Positions 26,343 through 35,805 of a DNA stretch of 64,000 bases are shown here, piece by piece. Each line of letters opens with the position of its first letter. Within the stretch, counting starts at the first letter, position 1. This DNA comes from CAKZYD01 sp039814715. GTDB lineage: Bacteria; Pseudomonadota; Alphaproteobacteria; Sphingomonadales; CAKZYD01. The notes under the pieces were generated by a model that had not been told where the DNA came from, did no database searches, and worked only from the letters and a program-made list of their open reading frames with translations. The position numbers and the translations under genes were made by a program. The stretch is taken from NCBI GenBank assembly GCA_039814715.1, contig JBCCAR010000002.1, positions 124,001-188,000 of the forward strand, given 5' to 3'.

Positions 26343-28517
26343 ATGACTACACTTCTAACCAGCAGCATCGACGAAAACGCCATTGCGACCATCACCTGGG
26401 ACATGGCTGGCCACCCTATGAATGTGCTCTCGGAAGAGGCACTAGAGGCATTCCAGGCGCTTTGGACAAAACATGCCAATGATGACGCCATAAAAGGCAT
26501 CGTCGTGACATCCGCGCGCAAAGAATTCATCGTCGGCGCAGACATCAACATGCTGTGGAAGATGCGGCGCTATGAGGCGGCAAAAGTCTTCTCAGAAAAC
26601 CAGCGCTTGTCCCTCCTGTTCCGCGACATCGAAACGCACAAAAAGCCAACGGTTGCGGCCATAAACGGCGACGCCCTTGGCGGCGGTTTTGAGCTAGCTA
26701 TGGCGTGCCGCTACCGTGTAATGACAGATAAAGAAGGCGCAAAGCTGGGCCTGCCGGAGGTCATGCTGGGGTTGCTACCTGGCGCGGGCGGGACGCAGCG
26801 TTTGCCGCGCATGATCGGCGCGTCTGAAGCGTTGCAATACCTGACGACGGGCAAGAACATGCGCGCGCAAAAAGCGCTTGGCTTTGGCGTTGTGCATGAG
26901 CTGGCGAGTGACACGGTCGCTGCTGCCAAAAGCGCCATTTTGGGTGGGAAAGTGCCTGCCAAAGCACCATGGGACGAGAAAAGTTTTGCGCTGCCCAAAG
27001 AGCAGCCGCAAAGCCCGGAATGGACCCAGACCTTTGCCGGCGCAGGGGCCATGCTGCGGCGGCAGACACAGGGCAATTACCCCTCCCCCATGCGCATCAT
27101 GGCCTGTGTTTATCACGGCCTGCAGCTCAGCATGGATAAAGCGCTTAGTTATGAAGGCCGCCAGTTCACTGCGCTTTTCATGGGCGATGAAGCGCGCAAC
27201 TTGATCCGCACCGGCTGGTTTGGCCGCAACGCTGCCAACCGCTTGGAAAAACGCCCTAAAGGTATCCCTGATACCCAATTTACCAAGGTCGGCATCATTG
27301 GCGCGGGCGTCATGGGCGCGGGCATTGCCAGCTGTACGGCGCAAGGCGGCTGTGATGTGGTGCTGCTCGACATTTCAGACGAGGCTGCCGCGCGGGGCAA
27401 ACAGCACGTGGAAGACTATTTCGCCCGCCAGGTGAAAAAAGGCCGCCTCAAGCCTGAAGAAGCCCTAAAAATCGCCGCCCGGGTGACGGCGACGACCGAC
27501 TATAAAGCTTTGGAAGGTGCGCAGTTAACGATTGAAGCCGTGTTTGAAGATCGCGGCATCAAGGCCAAGGTCACCCAATCGACGGAAGCAGTGACGGACG
27601 CAGACCATGTGTTCGGCTCCAATACCTCTACCTTGCCGATCACAGGCCTTGCAGAGGCGGCAGATAGACCTGAAAACTTTATCGGCATTCACTTCTTTTC
27701 TCCCGTTGAGAAAATGCCACTGGTTGAGATCATCCGAGGCGAAAAAACATCAGACAAAGCCGCTGCCGTTGCCATGGATTATGTGAAACTGATTTCTAAG
27801 ACACCGATAGTCGTGAACGATAGCCGGGGCTTTTACACGAGCCGCGTGTTTGGCACCTATACCCGCGAGGCTTTTTGCATGCTCTCAGAAGGCATTAGCC
27901 CAGCGGTTGTAGAGAATGTCGGCAAAGCCACCGGTATGCCCATGGGCCCACTCGAACTCATCGACATGGTGGGCATTGATACTGGCCATAAAATCACCCA
28001 TGAAACCATAAAAGAAGTTGGCTGGGAGACCATGGTGGCCAAGGGTGAGCCCGCCAAAGCGCTTGAGGTGATTGACTGGATTGTCGAAGACGCTCAGCGC
28101 CCTGGCCAGAAAGCAGGCAAAGGTTTTTATGAATATGATGAGAAAAACAAAACCACACGCATATGGCCTGAGGTCTATGCTAAATACCCATCAAACGGCG
28201 CGCCCGTTGACGTGGATGAGCTGAAAAAACGCTTCCTCCATATCCAAGCTATCGAAACCCTGCGCTGCATGGAAGAAGGCGTTGTGACAGCCGCGGATGA
28301 CGCAGACGTAGGGTCCATTTTCGGCTGGGGCTTTGCCCCCTTTTACGGCGGCGTTATCAGCTATGTAGAAACCGTGGGACTGCCGCAATTCCTGGCAGAA
28401 TGTGACGCCTTGGCAGAGAAACACGGCAAGCGCTTTGAGGCCCCGCAAATGCTGCGCGACATGGTCGCAAAGGGAGAGAGCTTCTATCCCGACGAAACAG
28501 CAGTGGCGGCCGAATAA
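26343..28517 (+). CDS. FadB/FadJ-type enoyl-CoA hydratase / 3-hydroxyacyl-CoA dehydrogenase
   Basis: 724 residues in two parts. The N-terminal crotonase domain (about 1-190) has VGADINML, GDALGGGFELAMAC and GLLPGAGGTQRLPR with the two acidic residues (GLPEVMLG). The C-terminal part (from about 316) begins with the NAD motif KVGIIGAGVMGAGIA and holds NTSTLPIT, FIGIHFFSPVEKMPLVEII and NDSRGFYTSRV of 3-hydroxyacyl-CoA dehydrogenase. One chain therefore carries two beta-oxidation steps; its partner is the thiolase just upstream. GAGGAG lies before ATG 26343. The gene ends 60 bases before the convergent receptor stop, separated by a hairpin. Confidence 0.95.
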   Translation: MTTLLTSSIDENAIATITWDMAGHPMNVLSEEALEAFQALWTKHANDDAIKGIVVTSARKEFIVGADINMLWKMRRYEAAKVFSENQRLSLLFRDIETHKKPTVAAINGDALGGGFELAMACRYRVMTDKEGAKLGLPEVMLGLLPGAGGTQRLPRMIGASEALQYLTTGKNMRAQKALGFGVVHELASDTVAAAKSAILGGKVPAKAPWDEKSFALPKEQPQSPEWTQTFAGAGAMLRRQTQGNYPSPMRIMACVYHGLQLSMDKALSYEGRQFTALFMGDEARNLIRTGWFGRNAANRLEKRPKGIPDTQFTKVGIIGAGVMGAGIASCTAQGGCDVVLLDISDEAAARGKQHVEDYFARQVKKGRLKPEEALKIAARVTATTDYKALEGAQLTIEAVFEDRGIKAKVTQSTEAVTDADHVFGSNTSTLPITGLAEAADRPENFIGIHFFSPVEKMPLVEIIRGEKTSDKAAAVAMDYVKLISKTPIVVNDSRGFYTSRVFGTYTREAFCMLSEGISPAVVENVGKATGMPMGPLELIDMVGIDTGHKITHETIKEVGWETMVAKGEPAKALEVIDWIVEDAQRPGQKAGKGFYEYDEKNKTTRIWPEVYAKYPSNGAPVDVDELKKRFLHIQAIETLRCMEEGVVTAADDADVGSIFGWGFAPFYGGVISYVETVGLPQFLAECDALAEKHGKRFEAPQMLRDMVAKGESFYPDETAVAAE

Positions 28518-28519
28518 AC

Positions 28520-28554
28520 AAAAAAAGCCCTTCCAGAGTTGCTCTGGAAGGGCT
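28520..28554 (-). terminator. Rho-independent terminator for the siderophore-type receptor
   Basis: Perfect 13-base stem (AGCCCTTCCAGAG 28526-28538, CTCTGGAAGGGCT 28542-28554) with a 3-base loop. The A-run at 28520-28526 becomes a T-run on the minus strand, so it terminates the receptor gene; on the plus strand it has no T tract but could still protect the FadB/J transcript end. Confidence 0.92.
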
Positions 28555-28577
28555 CAGGTCAGGGAAACCGATAGACC

Positions 28578-30779
28578 TTAGAAGCTCGCGTTCAGCGTTG
28601 CCAGGATGACACGCGGTTCACCGAAGTTGAAACCGCCCCTCGTCCGACCGCTGTTGCCCGTCTCTTCAAGGTACTCATTGTTGAGCAAGTTGTTCACGTT
28701 AAGCTGAACTTTGTAATTATCGTTGATCCGGTAAGAAGCATACCCGTCCACAAGGGTGTACCCAGGGAACATGATATCACCAAGCGCCTGGCCGAAACCG
28801 CTGGTCCCAAACCGCTCTGAGATATACCGGACCCCGCCGCCAATCTTCAGGCCCTCTACTGGACCGTTCTGGACGGTGTAGGAACCATAAGCGCTAAATG
28901 TATGCTGAGGCGCGGGTGATGGTGTTGCTCCAACGTCTGCAGGGTCTAGGTTCGGCGTTTCCAGCAGTTCCGCATCAAGATATCCATAGCTCACGGAAAA
29001 ATCGATCGCATCGTTCACTTGCCCAGCAAGGTAAAGCTCAAAACCACGATTGCGCTGCGCATCGACAGTAATCACAAACCCATTAAATTGGTCGTTGGGA
29101 TCATCAATAGCCACATTTTGTCGCCGTGTTGAATAGACTGCAGCGCGAGCCGTTAAACGGCCATCAAAGAACTTTGCCTTTACGCCAAGCTCTAAACTGC
29201 GCGCGGTTTCGGGGCCAACCGCAACTTGGCCTGCCGCTCCCGGGCCTGGGTCCACGATACCAGCCTGCGGAATGAAGGATTCAGCGAAGCTTGCATAGAT
29301 GTTGATGTCTTCAACGGGCGTTAGCGTTGTGCCGATCCGGAAGGACACGTTGTCGGTCTTGCTGACGGTTTCGACCCCATCAAATAAGTCAACAACAGTT
29401 GTCTGCAAATCGTCGTAACGTACCCCAGCGAGAATATTTAACCAGTCAGTTGGCTGCAAATTGACCTCCGAATAAGCGGAGAACAGTTCCCTGTTTTCAA
29501 ATGGGTTGTTGGTGACGTTCACGCCATCATTGGGCTGCGCGAAGTTCACCGGAACAGCAAAACTGGTGAAGTCGGGATTATTTAAATCCAGCAGACGCGT
29601 TCCGAAAACACTAAAGCCAAAACCAGAGCCTTCTGGGCGAGGCCCTTGAAAATCGAGCAAGAACGTCTGGTCTGAATCTGTGTCCTGATAGGTTCCCCCG
29701 ATGACGACATCGACCCAGTCTACGCCAACATTCGTCCACGCGAGCTGGCCGTCAACATACAGGACGCGCTCATCGAAACTCCCGCGCGAATCGTATGAAA
29801 GCGCAGGGCTTTCCTGATAGTAACTGTAAAACCCTTGGGTATTCAGATAGTCAAAGCTGGTATCTTGGTAACTGCCGCGGACGGTCAGTTTCAAATTGTC
29901 CAAAAATTCATGCTGGACTTCGCTATCGACGAAAATGTCGTCGCCATCGGTGCTCGACCGGGACGGCGGGCCGAAATAATCGCGATTGTCAAAGGCCGTT
30001 GGGATAGATCCGTCACGAAAAACTGGGAAGTTAAGGCCCGGCGTTACCCCTGAGCTTCTGTAGGCGACACTCAGTCTTGCCCGTGTTGACGGCGAAAATT
30101 CTGCCGCGATAATCGGCCGGATCGCTGTTACTTGTCGGTCTTCAATCCCGTTCGCAAATTCATTGTTTTCATAAGCGGCTGTAATCCTGGCTGTGAGCTT
30201 ACCGTCGAAAAATTCGCCAGTATTGGCGTCTGCCTCAACGCGGAAGGTGCCGAAGCTGCCGCCACGCACTTCAAAGTCAAGCGACCGGTCAGCGGTCGGT
30301 AGCTTTGTGACCGTGTTGATAATGCCCCCTGGCAGTACAGGACCCAGGCTAATCGATGCAGGACCTTTCAACACCTCATAACGTTCCACAAAGGCGTTGT
30401 CCCGCCGCCCGATGCCTCGGCTGTTCGACTCAGGCCGGTTATTCACAAGAATTGACGCTTCAAAACCGCGAACAAGGAAAAACGGAGCGCCACTGGAAAA
30501 CTCATCGCCTTGTAAAAACACACTTGGAAGGGTCTGCAGTGCCTCCAGTGGCCGTATAAAGCCGCGCTCGTCGATGAAATCGCGATCGAGAACGTCAATT
30601 GAATAAGGTACTTTCTCGAGCTCAATCGGCAATCTGTTCACCAGCGAGTTCTGGAACTTACTGGTCACTTCAATGACCTCATCGACACGAACACTGTCTT
30701 CGCTGTTCTGTGCCAATGCTGGCTGCGCCAGCAAACTAATCGCCGCACCACCCAGCAAAATTGATTTTAACCCTGTCAT
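28578..30779 (-). CDS. TonB-dependent siderophore-type receptor
   Basis: 733 residues from ATG 30779 (GGGAGC upstream, signal peptide MTGLKSILLGGAAISLLAQP ending ALAQ; an in-frame ATG at 30854 would include the promoter elements). The plug is of the ferric-siderophore class: VPYSIDVLDRDFIDERG, FFLVRGFEASI, YEVLKGPASISLG and LPGGIINTVTK. The barrel ends in ...LNASF. It shares a 26-residue identical plug run with the receptor at the right end of the window, so the two are paralogues. Siderophore-class plugs are also found in receptors for non-iron ligands. A GCATAC element and a perfect palindrome precede it. Confidence 0.92.
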   Translation of the reverse strand: MTGLKSILLGGAAISLLAQPALAQNSEDSVRVDEVIEVTSKFQNSLVNRLPIELEKVPYSIDVLDRDFIDERGFIRPLEALQTLPSVFLQGDEFSSGAPFFLVRGFEASILVNNRPESNSRGIGRRDNAFVERYEVLKGPASISLGPVLPGGIINTVTKLPTADRSLDFEVRGGSFGTFRVEADANTGEFFDGKLTARITAAYENNEFANGIEDRQVTAIRPIIAAEFSPSTRARLSVAYRSSGVTPGLNFPVFRDGSIPTAFDNRDYFGPPSRSSTDGDDIFVDSEVQHEFLDNLKLTVRGSYQDTSFDYLNTQGFYSYYQESPALSYDSRGSFDERVLYVDGQLAWTNVGVDWVDVVIGGTYQDTDSDQTFLLDFQGPRPEGSGFGFSVFGTRLLDLNNPDFTSFAVPVNFAQPNDGVNVTNNPFENRELFSAYSEVNLQPTDWLNILAGVRYDDLQTTVVDLFDGVETVSKTDNVSFRIGTTLTPVEDINIYASFAESFIPQAGIVDPGPGAAGQVAVGPETARSLELGVKAKFFDGRLTARAAVYSTRRQNVAIDDPNDQFNGFVITVDAQRNRGFELYLAGQVNDAIDFSVSYGYLDAELLETPNLDPADVGATPSPAPQHTFSAYGSYTVQNGPVEGLKIGGGVRYISERFGTSGFGQALGDIMFPGYTLVDGYASYRINDNYKVQLNVNNLLNNEYLEETGNSGRTRGGFNFGEPRVILATLNASF

Positions 30780-30807
30780 ATATCTGCTCCCTGACTTAGC
30801 AGTTATT

Positions 30808-30838
30808 ATTGTGCACAATTCACTTTCTATTGCATACG
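30808..30838 (-). promoter_or_regulatory. Palindrome and GCATAC element in the receptor leader
   Basis: ATTGTGCACAAT (30808-30819) is a perfect 12-base palindrome about 30 bases upstream of the receptor ATG. ATTGCATACGA (30828-30838) follows 8 bases further upstream and carries the TTGCATAC word also found at 3761, 55528 and (reversed) 33775. Both could be bound by an FCD-GntR protein. By eye only. Confidence 0.5.
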
Positions 30839-30905
30839 AAAAATCCGTGCGCAACAGTATATGCGACGCATTCTCAATAAAATAGTGAAATAGTTAACGG
30901 TGTGA

Positions 30906-31910
30906 CTAAATTGCCGCGTTAACCAAACGCTGTGCCCCGCTGCGGACGGGGTCCACGCAGACAAGGCCCGTCTCCTGCTCAAAAGAAGCCGCCATTGCGT
31001 CAGCAGCGTCGCTGCCAAGGCCTTTTGAATTGAGGCTAATGGCAACAACTTTAGCCGCAGGGTTTGTGAGCTGCGCCGCGCTTTCATAGGCAGCGATACA
31101 GGCTGTTAAGCGAGGCACCGGGTAGTCGGGCAGACCAAACATGTGGGTGCGCGTGGCACTGTGGCATAGGATCATGGCATCAGGCTGCGCGCCATGCACT
31201 AGCCCCAGCGTGACGCCAGCGAAGGAGGGATGGAACAAAGACCCCTGCCCTTCGATGATCTGCCACACATCAGGATCAGTCGCCGGGGCCAGTTGTTCTG
31301 CCGCGCCAGACACAAAATCAGACACGACAGCATCTATGGCAATGCCCTTGCCGGAAATCATGATACCCGTTTGGCCTGTTGTACATACATGAGCTCTAAG
31401 GCCCCGCGCACGCATCTCTTTTTCCAAAGCGAAGCTGGTGAACATCTTCCCCACCGCACAATCCGTACCGACCGTCAAAATGCGCTTGCCCGAGCGCCGC
31501 TGTCCCGTTGCAACGGCTATTGGTGCAACTGGGTGGCGGACATCATGGAGCTCACGGCCCACCTCTGCGGCATGGATAGCAAGCGCCGGGATATCTGCCA
31601 GCCTAGCGTGCAGCCCGCTGATAATGTCCAGGCCATGGTCTAGCGCCTGCTTTAGCAAAGCGATCCAACCTGACGAAATTCGTCCGCCATTAGGCGCAAC
31701 GCCGATGACCAGCGACTTGGCTCCTTGTGCAGCAGCATCGGCCGGGCTGAGCACTGGCATACCAACGGTTATGTCGGCGCCGGGCATGGCGCATTCGCCG
31801 ACGACAAGCTCAGGGCGCCAGAAAGCAATGCCTTCAGCTGTTTTTGCGACAGCGCCTGGTCCACCGTCCCCCAAGAAGAGAAGATACGGCGGTTTCAAGT
31901 CATGTTTCAT
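30906..31910 (-). CDS. dgcN: DUF1611-family protein, DgcN (D-glutamate N-acetyltransferase)
   Basis: 334 residues of the DUF1611 family: an N-terminal Rossmann-like part with a GDGGPGAVAKTAEGI loop, and a C-terminal P-loop-like part with GTDCAVGKM (148-156), HVCTTGQTGIMI, VSDFVSGAAEQL and IIEGQGSL. In marine bacteria DgcN acetylates D-glutamate to N-acetyl-D-glutamate, which DgcA racemises, letting cells grow on D-Glu. Here the DgcA-type racemase gene lies 6 bases upstream in the same operon, and DppA precedes it. Assignment rests on family plus this pairing; the older Pfam description as an epimerase-like or P-loop protein remains an alternative label. Confidence 0.85.
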   Translation of the reverse strand: MKHDLKPPYLLFLGDGGPGAVAKTAEGIAFWRPELVVGECAMPGADITVGMPVLSPADAAAQGAKSLVIGVAPNGGRISSGWIALLKQALDHGLDIISGLHARLADIPALAIHAAEVGRELHDVRHPVAPIAVATGQRRSGKRILTVGTDCAVGKMFTSFALEKEMRARGLRAHVCTTGQTGIMISGKGIAIDAVVSDFVSGAAEQLAPATDPDVWQIIEGQGSLFHPSFAGVTLGLVHGAQPDAMILCHSATRTHMFGLPDYPVPRLTACIAAYESAAQLTNPAAKVVAISLNSKGLGSDAADAMAASFEQETGLVCVDPVRSGAQRLVNAAI

Positions 31911-31916
31911 AATGGC

Positions 31917-32909
31917 CTATCCCCACAATTGCGGCTCGGGCGGAAAGACTAGGCCGCTAGAAAATTGCAGGCCGTTTGCGCAGTCCTGCATGAGATAAAG
32001 AGGACCATCCAGGTCCGCATACATTGCCTGCTGTGCGAGCAGAAACGCCGGTGCCATCGCGAGCGAGGAGCCAAGCATGTTCCCAATCATTATATCGAGC
32101 CCCATTTCCTTTGCACGAGTCGCCATTTCAAGCGCCGCGGTCAGACCCCCGCATTTATCCAGCTTGATGTTGATCATGTCGTAGCGGTCAGACACGGCAG
32201 CGATATCAGACAGCGTGCGGCAGCTCTCGTCCGCGCACAGAGGTATGGGGCTGTTCAACCCCTTCAACACCGCATCATCCTTGGGCGCTAGCGGCTGCTC
32301 GATCATTGCAAAACCAAGCTGATTTAATACTGGCAGTGCCGCCTCTAACTGGGAGACTGTCCAGCCGCAATTTACATCCGTTACAAGCGTTGCGTCGGGA
32401 CGCGCGCTGCGCACAGCCCGCGCCGCAGCCAGGTCCTTATCGCCGCCAAGCTTTAGCTTAAGAATGGGAATGTCTTTTAACGCCAACGCCTGGGCGGCCA
32501 TGTCTTCCGGGCTCGCCAAGATCACCGTTGCAAGGCCATTCAGGGCAGCTGGCGCGTCTAGCCCAAGCATCTCAAAAGCGGTGCGCCCGCTTTCCTTTGC
32601 GGCGAGGTCAATGAACGCTGCATCCAGCGCATTGCGTGCGCCGGTCAAAAGGTGCTCCAATGCTGCGCGGTCCGCCTCAAACAGCGTTATTTCGTCTGGC
32701 GTTAGCGCCTGCAATTGAGCGCATAAAGCGTCAGCCTCCTGGTGTTCATAAAACAGCGGCGCGCCTTCTCCGCGCCCGGTCTCGATGCCGCGGGTAAGGT
32801 GCACAGTTACCACGTCCATTTGCTCCCACCGGTAGCCGTGGATCACAAAGGGCGCCTTCATTGGCCAGCTTGTAACCCGCGCTTCCAGTTGCGGCGCATC
32901 AGCTGCCAT
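31917..32909 (-). CDS. dgcA: Enolase-superfamily racemase, DgcA / dipeptide epimerase type
   Basis: 330 residues of the muconate-lactonising subgroup. The catalytic KxK is Lys151/Lys153 in LKLKLGG; metal ligands are Asp178 (TDVNCGW), Glu204 (IEQPL) and Asp227 (CADESC); the opposite-face Lys lies in NIKLDKCGG (249-257). The set matches L-Ala-D/L-Glu epimerases and DgcA, the N-acetyl-D-glutamate racemase. Pairing with DgcN favours the latter; with DppA upstream, epimerising a D-Glu or muropeptide-derived dipeptide is an alternative. The start overlaps the dppA end by 11 bases. Confidence 0.87.
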   Translation of the reverse strand: MAADAPQLEARVTSWPMKAPFVIHGYRWEQMDVVTVHLTRGIETGRGEGAPLFYEHQEADALCAQLQALTPDEITLFEADRAALEHLLTGARNALDAAFIDLAAKESGRTAFEMLGLDAPAALNGLATVILASPEDMAAQALALKDIPILKLKLGGDKDLAAARAVRSARPDATLVTDVNCGWTVSQLEAALPVLNQLGFAMIEQPLAPKDDAVLKGLNSPIPLCADESCRTLSDIAAVSDRYDMINIKLDKCGGLTAALEMATRAKEMGLDIMIGNMLGSSLAMAPAFLLAQQAMYADLDGPLYLMQDCANGLQFSSGLVFPPEPQLWG

Positions 32910-33717
32910 AAGACACCATGGTAATGAACTTCACCATCTTGGAAACGCCTAAAATATCTGGCGCTTCGGCCCTTATTGTATGCGCGTCCGTGCGCTCAAA
33001 GACAGGCAAGTAAGAGAGTAGTTCCGCTGGAATATGCTTCTGAAAAGTCACCTCTAGTGTTAGGGGCCCGTCGAGTGTAAACGGCAGCGGGCGTTGACCT
33101 ACAAGAGCCAACTCGGCCTCATTACGAATGATGTGACACGCGTGCACCGGCGTTTTTGTGCGCGCGGAAAACCTTCCATGCGCCGTCTTCACTTGGGCAA
33201 AACGCGTTCCCGGCAGCTGGCTTGCAATATGGTCCCCATACGCATCATCGCCGCTAGCGAGCGCAATAGGGACGCCAAAATGACCGCCGATGGCCGCGCT
33301 GAGCATCGTTTCACTACAAAGAGTGCCGTTCAGCCGGACACTATGAATCAGGAGGCCTGACATGGTGTGGGCGAGCACCCCCGAGCCGTGATGCGCACCT
33401 GTGTGGTAACCAATCAAAAAAGCGGCATCAAAATCGCCATGTTCTACCCCTTGCATCATCCCCAAAGGGCGGGGCCAGCTGCGAACAACTTCTACATCAC
33501 CTGGCAAATCATCTAAAATCAGATTTTGGCCACTGCCATGAGAATCGCTGACAACAAACTCTGTGGCCCCCGCTGCTTTTGCCCCATCGATGGCCGCACT
33601 CACTTCAGCCGTCATCCACTGACAAGCGCGGGCCCATTCTTTACCATCTGTCACCGTCTGCATGGGCGTTACAACGCCGGCAACCCCTTCAATGTCTGCT
33701 GATATATATATGCGCAT
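32899..33717 (-). CDS. dppA: D-aminopeptidase DppA (family M55)
   Basis: 272 residues from ATG 33717 (GAGGGG upstream; an in-frame start at 33744 is less likely). The dinuclear zinc residues of B. subtilis DppA are all in place: Asp8 and Glu10 in SADIEGV, His60 in SDSHGSG, His105 in GYHTGAHHGSG and Glu136, with His117 in LAHTMS as the catalytic His. DppA releases D-Ala and other small D-residues from short peptides. It is cytoplasmic and first in the dppA-dgcA-dgcN operon, giving a route from D-peptides to L-glutamate. It diverges from the enoyl-CoA hydratase across a region with GCATAC elements. Confidence 0.93.
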   Translation of the reverse strand: MRIYISADIEGVAGVVTPMQTVTDGKEWARACQWMTAEVSAAIDGAKAAGATEFVVSDSHGSGQNLILDDLPGDVEVVRSWPRPLGMMQGVEHGDFDAAFLIGYHTGAHHGSGVLAHTMSGLLIHSVRLNGTLCSETMLSAAIGGHFGVPIALASGDDAYGDHIASQLPGTRFAQVKTAHGRFSARTKTPVHACHIIRNEAELALVGQRPLPFTLDGPLTLEVTFQKHIPAELLSYLPVFERTDAHTIRAEAPDILGVSKMVKFITMVSYGS

Positions 33718-33732
33718 GGTACCCCTCTTTAA

Positions 33733-33784
33733 CGCATGTTGCATGAAACAATTGTATTTTCAAATCATCAGATTGTATGCAACA
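33733..33784. promoter_or_regulatory. Divergent promoter with two GTATGC-type elements
   Basis: Between dppA (start 33717) and the hydratase (start 33812). ATTGTATGCAA at 33772-33782 is the exact reverse complement of TTGCATACAAT at 55528-55538. A second, weaker copy, GTTGCATGAAACAATTGTAT, spans 33738-33757. The pair on a divergent promoter suggests one regulator acting on both operons. Confidence 0.6.
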
Positions 33785-33811
33785 CTATCTATTGATTTTG
33801 GGGAGACGCAC

Positions 33812-34588
33812 ATGGCGGACATAAAATATAGCCGCAGTGGCGACCTTGTAACGTTGACCTTGTCAAATCCGGGCAAGCTAAACGCTATGAGTTATAGCAT
33901 GTGGGGCACGTTCACGCAGCATTGGAACGCGGTCAACTCAGACGACAGCATACGGTGCATAGTCGTCACCGGCGATGCTCCGCGCGGCTTCTGCCCAGGC
34001 AACGATATCAGCGAATTTGATACTTACCGCTCTAGCGCTGCAAAAGCACGGGACTTATCGGCGGTGATGAACGAAGGCCGCTGCGCAATGCTGGCCTGCC
34101 CTCATCCAATAATTGCAAAAATCGATGGGGCATGCGTCGGCGGCGGGCTTGAGATTGCTGCCATGTGCGATATGCGTATAGCCAGCGAAAGCAGCCGTTT
34201 CGGCGCGCCTTTGAACCGGATTGGCTTGACCATGGCGTATGAGGAAATGATCCCTATATGGCGGCTGACCGATGAAGCGACCTTATTTGAAATGCTGGTC
34301 GAAGGCGCCGTGTTTGATGCTGCGGAAGCCAAAGCAAGGGGCCTGGTAAACCGCATCGTAGCGGCGGACCAACTCAAAGATGAAGTCGCAGCATGTTGCC
34401 GCAAAATCCTAGACGGCCCGCCACTGGTGAACCGATGGCATAAAGAGTTTTTCAAAAAACTGCGCACCCAGCCCGCGCTGACCCAGACCGATCACGACGT
34501 CCACTATGAAGCTTTCGAGACTGAGGATTATAAAATCGGATACCGCTCCTTCTTGGCGAAAACAAAGCCAGAGTTTGTAGGCCGATGA
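33812..34588 (+). CDS. Enoyl-CoA hydratase/isomerase family protein
   Basis: 258 residues from ATG 33812 (GGGGAGA upstream); an in-frame extension to 33662 lies inside the promoter and is rejected. The crotonase fold shows FCPGNDISEF (first oxyanion region), KIDGACVGGGLEIAAMCDMRI (second) and FGAPLNRIGLTM. The usual Glu of hydratases in the third motif is not obvious (LNRIGLT), so isomerase, hydrolase or lyase activity is possible. Its stop overlaps the CaiB-type gene by 4 bases. The two genes probably handle one CoA-linked intermediate, divergent from the D-Glu operon. Confidence 0.85.
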   Translation: MADIKYSRSGDLVTLTLSNPGKLNAMSYSMWGTFTQHWNAVNSDDSIRCIVVTGDAPRGFCPGNDISEFDTYRSSAAKARDLSAVMNEGRCAMLACPHPIIAKIDGACVGGGLEIAAMCDMRIASESSRFGAPLNRIGLTMAYEEMIPIWRLTDEATLFEMLVEGAVFDAAEAKARGLVNRIVAADQLKDEVAACCRKILDGPPLVNRWHKEFFKKLRTQPALTQTDHDVHYEAFETEDYKIGYRSFLAKTKPEFVGR

Positions 34589-35805
34589 GTGATGCGCTGC
34601 GTAAAGGCCCCCTGGCAGATATCAAAGTGCTGGAGCTCGCTCATGTCATGGCAGGACCAGCTTGCGGGCGTTTGCTCGCTGATTTGGGCGCCGACGTCAT
34701 TAAACTGGAGCGGCCAGAAGGCGAGGATGCGCGGCGGATGGCCCCGCCCTGGCATGGGGATGAGGCGGCTGGCTTTTTAATGATGAACCGCAACAAACGC
34801 GGCATTGCAGTTGATTTGAAGACGGATGGCGGAAAAGACATTGCCCGGCGGCTGGTGGGGCAATGCGACGTCCTGATTGAGAATTTCCGCAAAGGAACCT
34901 TAGACCGACTTGGCCTTGGCTATGACAGGCTGGCGCAGATAAACCCGAAGTTGATTTACTGCGAAATCTCTGGCTATGGCCGCACAGGCCCTTATGCCGA
35001 CAAGGGGGGGTTTGATCTGGTCGCGCAAGCCATGAGCGGCTTGATGAGCGTGACCGGCGAAGCGCCTGGGCGCCAGCCGGTGAAAGCAGGCGTGCCTGTT
35101 GGAGACATCAGCGCTGGGCTGTTTGCAGCAGTCGGTATTCTTGCCGCCCTAAGAGAGCGCGATAAAACTGGTAAAGGCCAGCGTGTAGACACGTCTCTCT
35201 TTGAAGCCACAAGCGCCTTCATGCTATGGCCTGCTGCCATGCAAATAGCCAGCGGCGCGCAGCCAGAGCCCATGGGCAGCGCCCACCCTCTCGATGCACC
35301 CTACCAGGCGTTTGAAGCAAGCGATGGATGGTTCATCGTAGGCGCGGCCAACCAAGCCAACTGGCTGCGCCTAATCAAAACCATGAACGCACAATACTTG
35401 CAGGAAGACCCGCGCTTCAACAGCAACCCAAAACGCGTTGAAAACCTTGGTTTGCTGATTGAAACTCTAACACCGCTTTTTAAGGAGCACTCAAGAGCCC
35501 ATTGGATAACCGTTCTTGATGAAGCAGGTGTGCCCACCGGTCCGATAAATAATGTTGCACAGATGCTGAATGACCCGCAGCTGAAAGCTCGCGGCATGAT
35601 CACGTCAACACAGCACCCGAAGCTTGGCGCGGTGCCAACCCTTGGCCTGCCCCTTCGCTTTTCTGAAAGTGAGACCGCAATTGACCGCCCGGCACCGCAG
35701 CTAGGAGAACACAACGCTCTGGTTTTGAAAGAGGCGGGTTTCTCCGCTGAAGAGATACTAGCCCTCGAGAAAAACGGCGCTATTGCCCAAGGCACGGAGA
35801 CCTAA
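34585..35805 (+). CDS. CaiB/BaiF-family (class III) CoA-transferase
   Basis: 406 residues. Diagnostic segments are KVLELAHVMAGPACGRLLAD (14-33), KLERPEGEDAR, FEGF-like LIENFRKGTLDRLGLGYD, GRTGPYADKGGFDLVAQA and GVPVGDISAG with the nucleophilic Asp at about 174. Class III enzymes move CoA between acids. It is translationally coupled to the hydratase (ATGA overlap) and converges on the GntR regulator with a 4-base overlap. Acid acceptor and donor are unknown. Confidence 0.92.
   Translation: MSDALRKGPLADIKVLELAHVMAGPACGRLLADLGADVIKLERPEGEDARRMAPPWHGDEAAGFLMMNRNKRGIAVDLKTDGGKDIARRLVGQCDVLIENFRKGTLDRLGLGYDRLAQINPKLIYCEISGYGRTGPYADKGGFDLVAQAMSGLMSVTGEAPGRQPVKAGVPVGDISAGLFAAVGILAALRERDKTGKGQRVDTSLFEATSAFMLWPAAMQIASGAQPEPMGSAHPLDAPYQAFEASDGWFIVGAANQANWLRLIKTMNAQYLQEDPRFNSNPKRVENLGLLIETLTPLFKEHSRAHWITVLDEAGVPTGPINNVAQMLNDPQLKARGMITSTQHPKLGAVPTLGLPLRFSESETAIDRPAPQLGEHNALVLKEAGFSAEEILALEKNGAIAQGTET

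Noticed and set aside
30780..30854. N-terminal extension of the siderophore-type receptor
   Set aside because: It would place the palindrome and GCATAC element inside the coding sequence, ahead of the real signal peptide.
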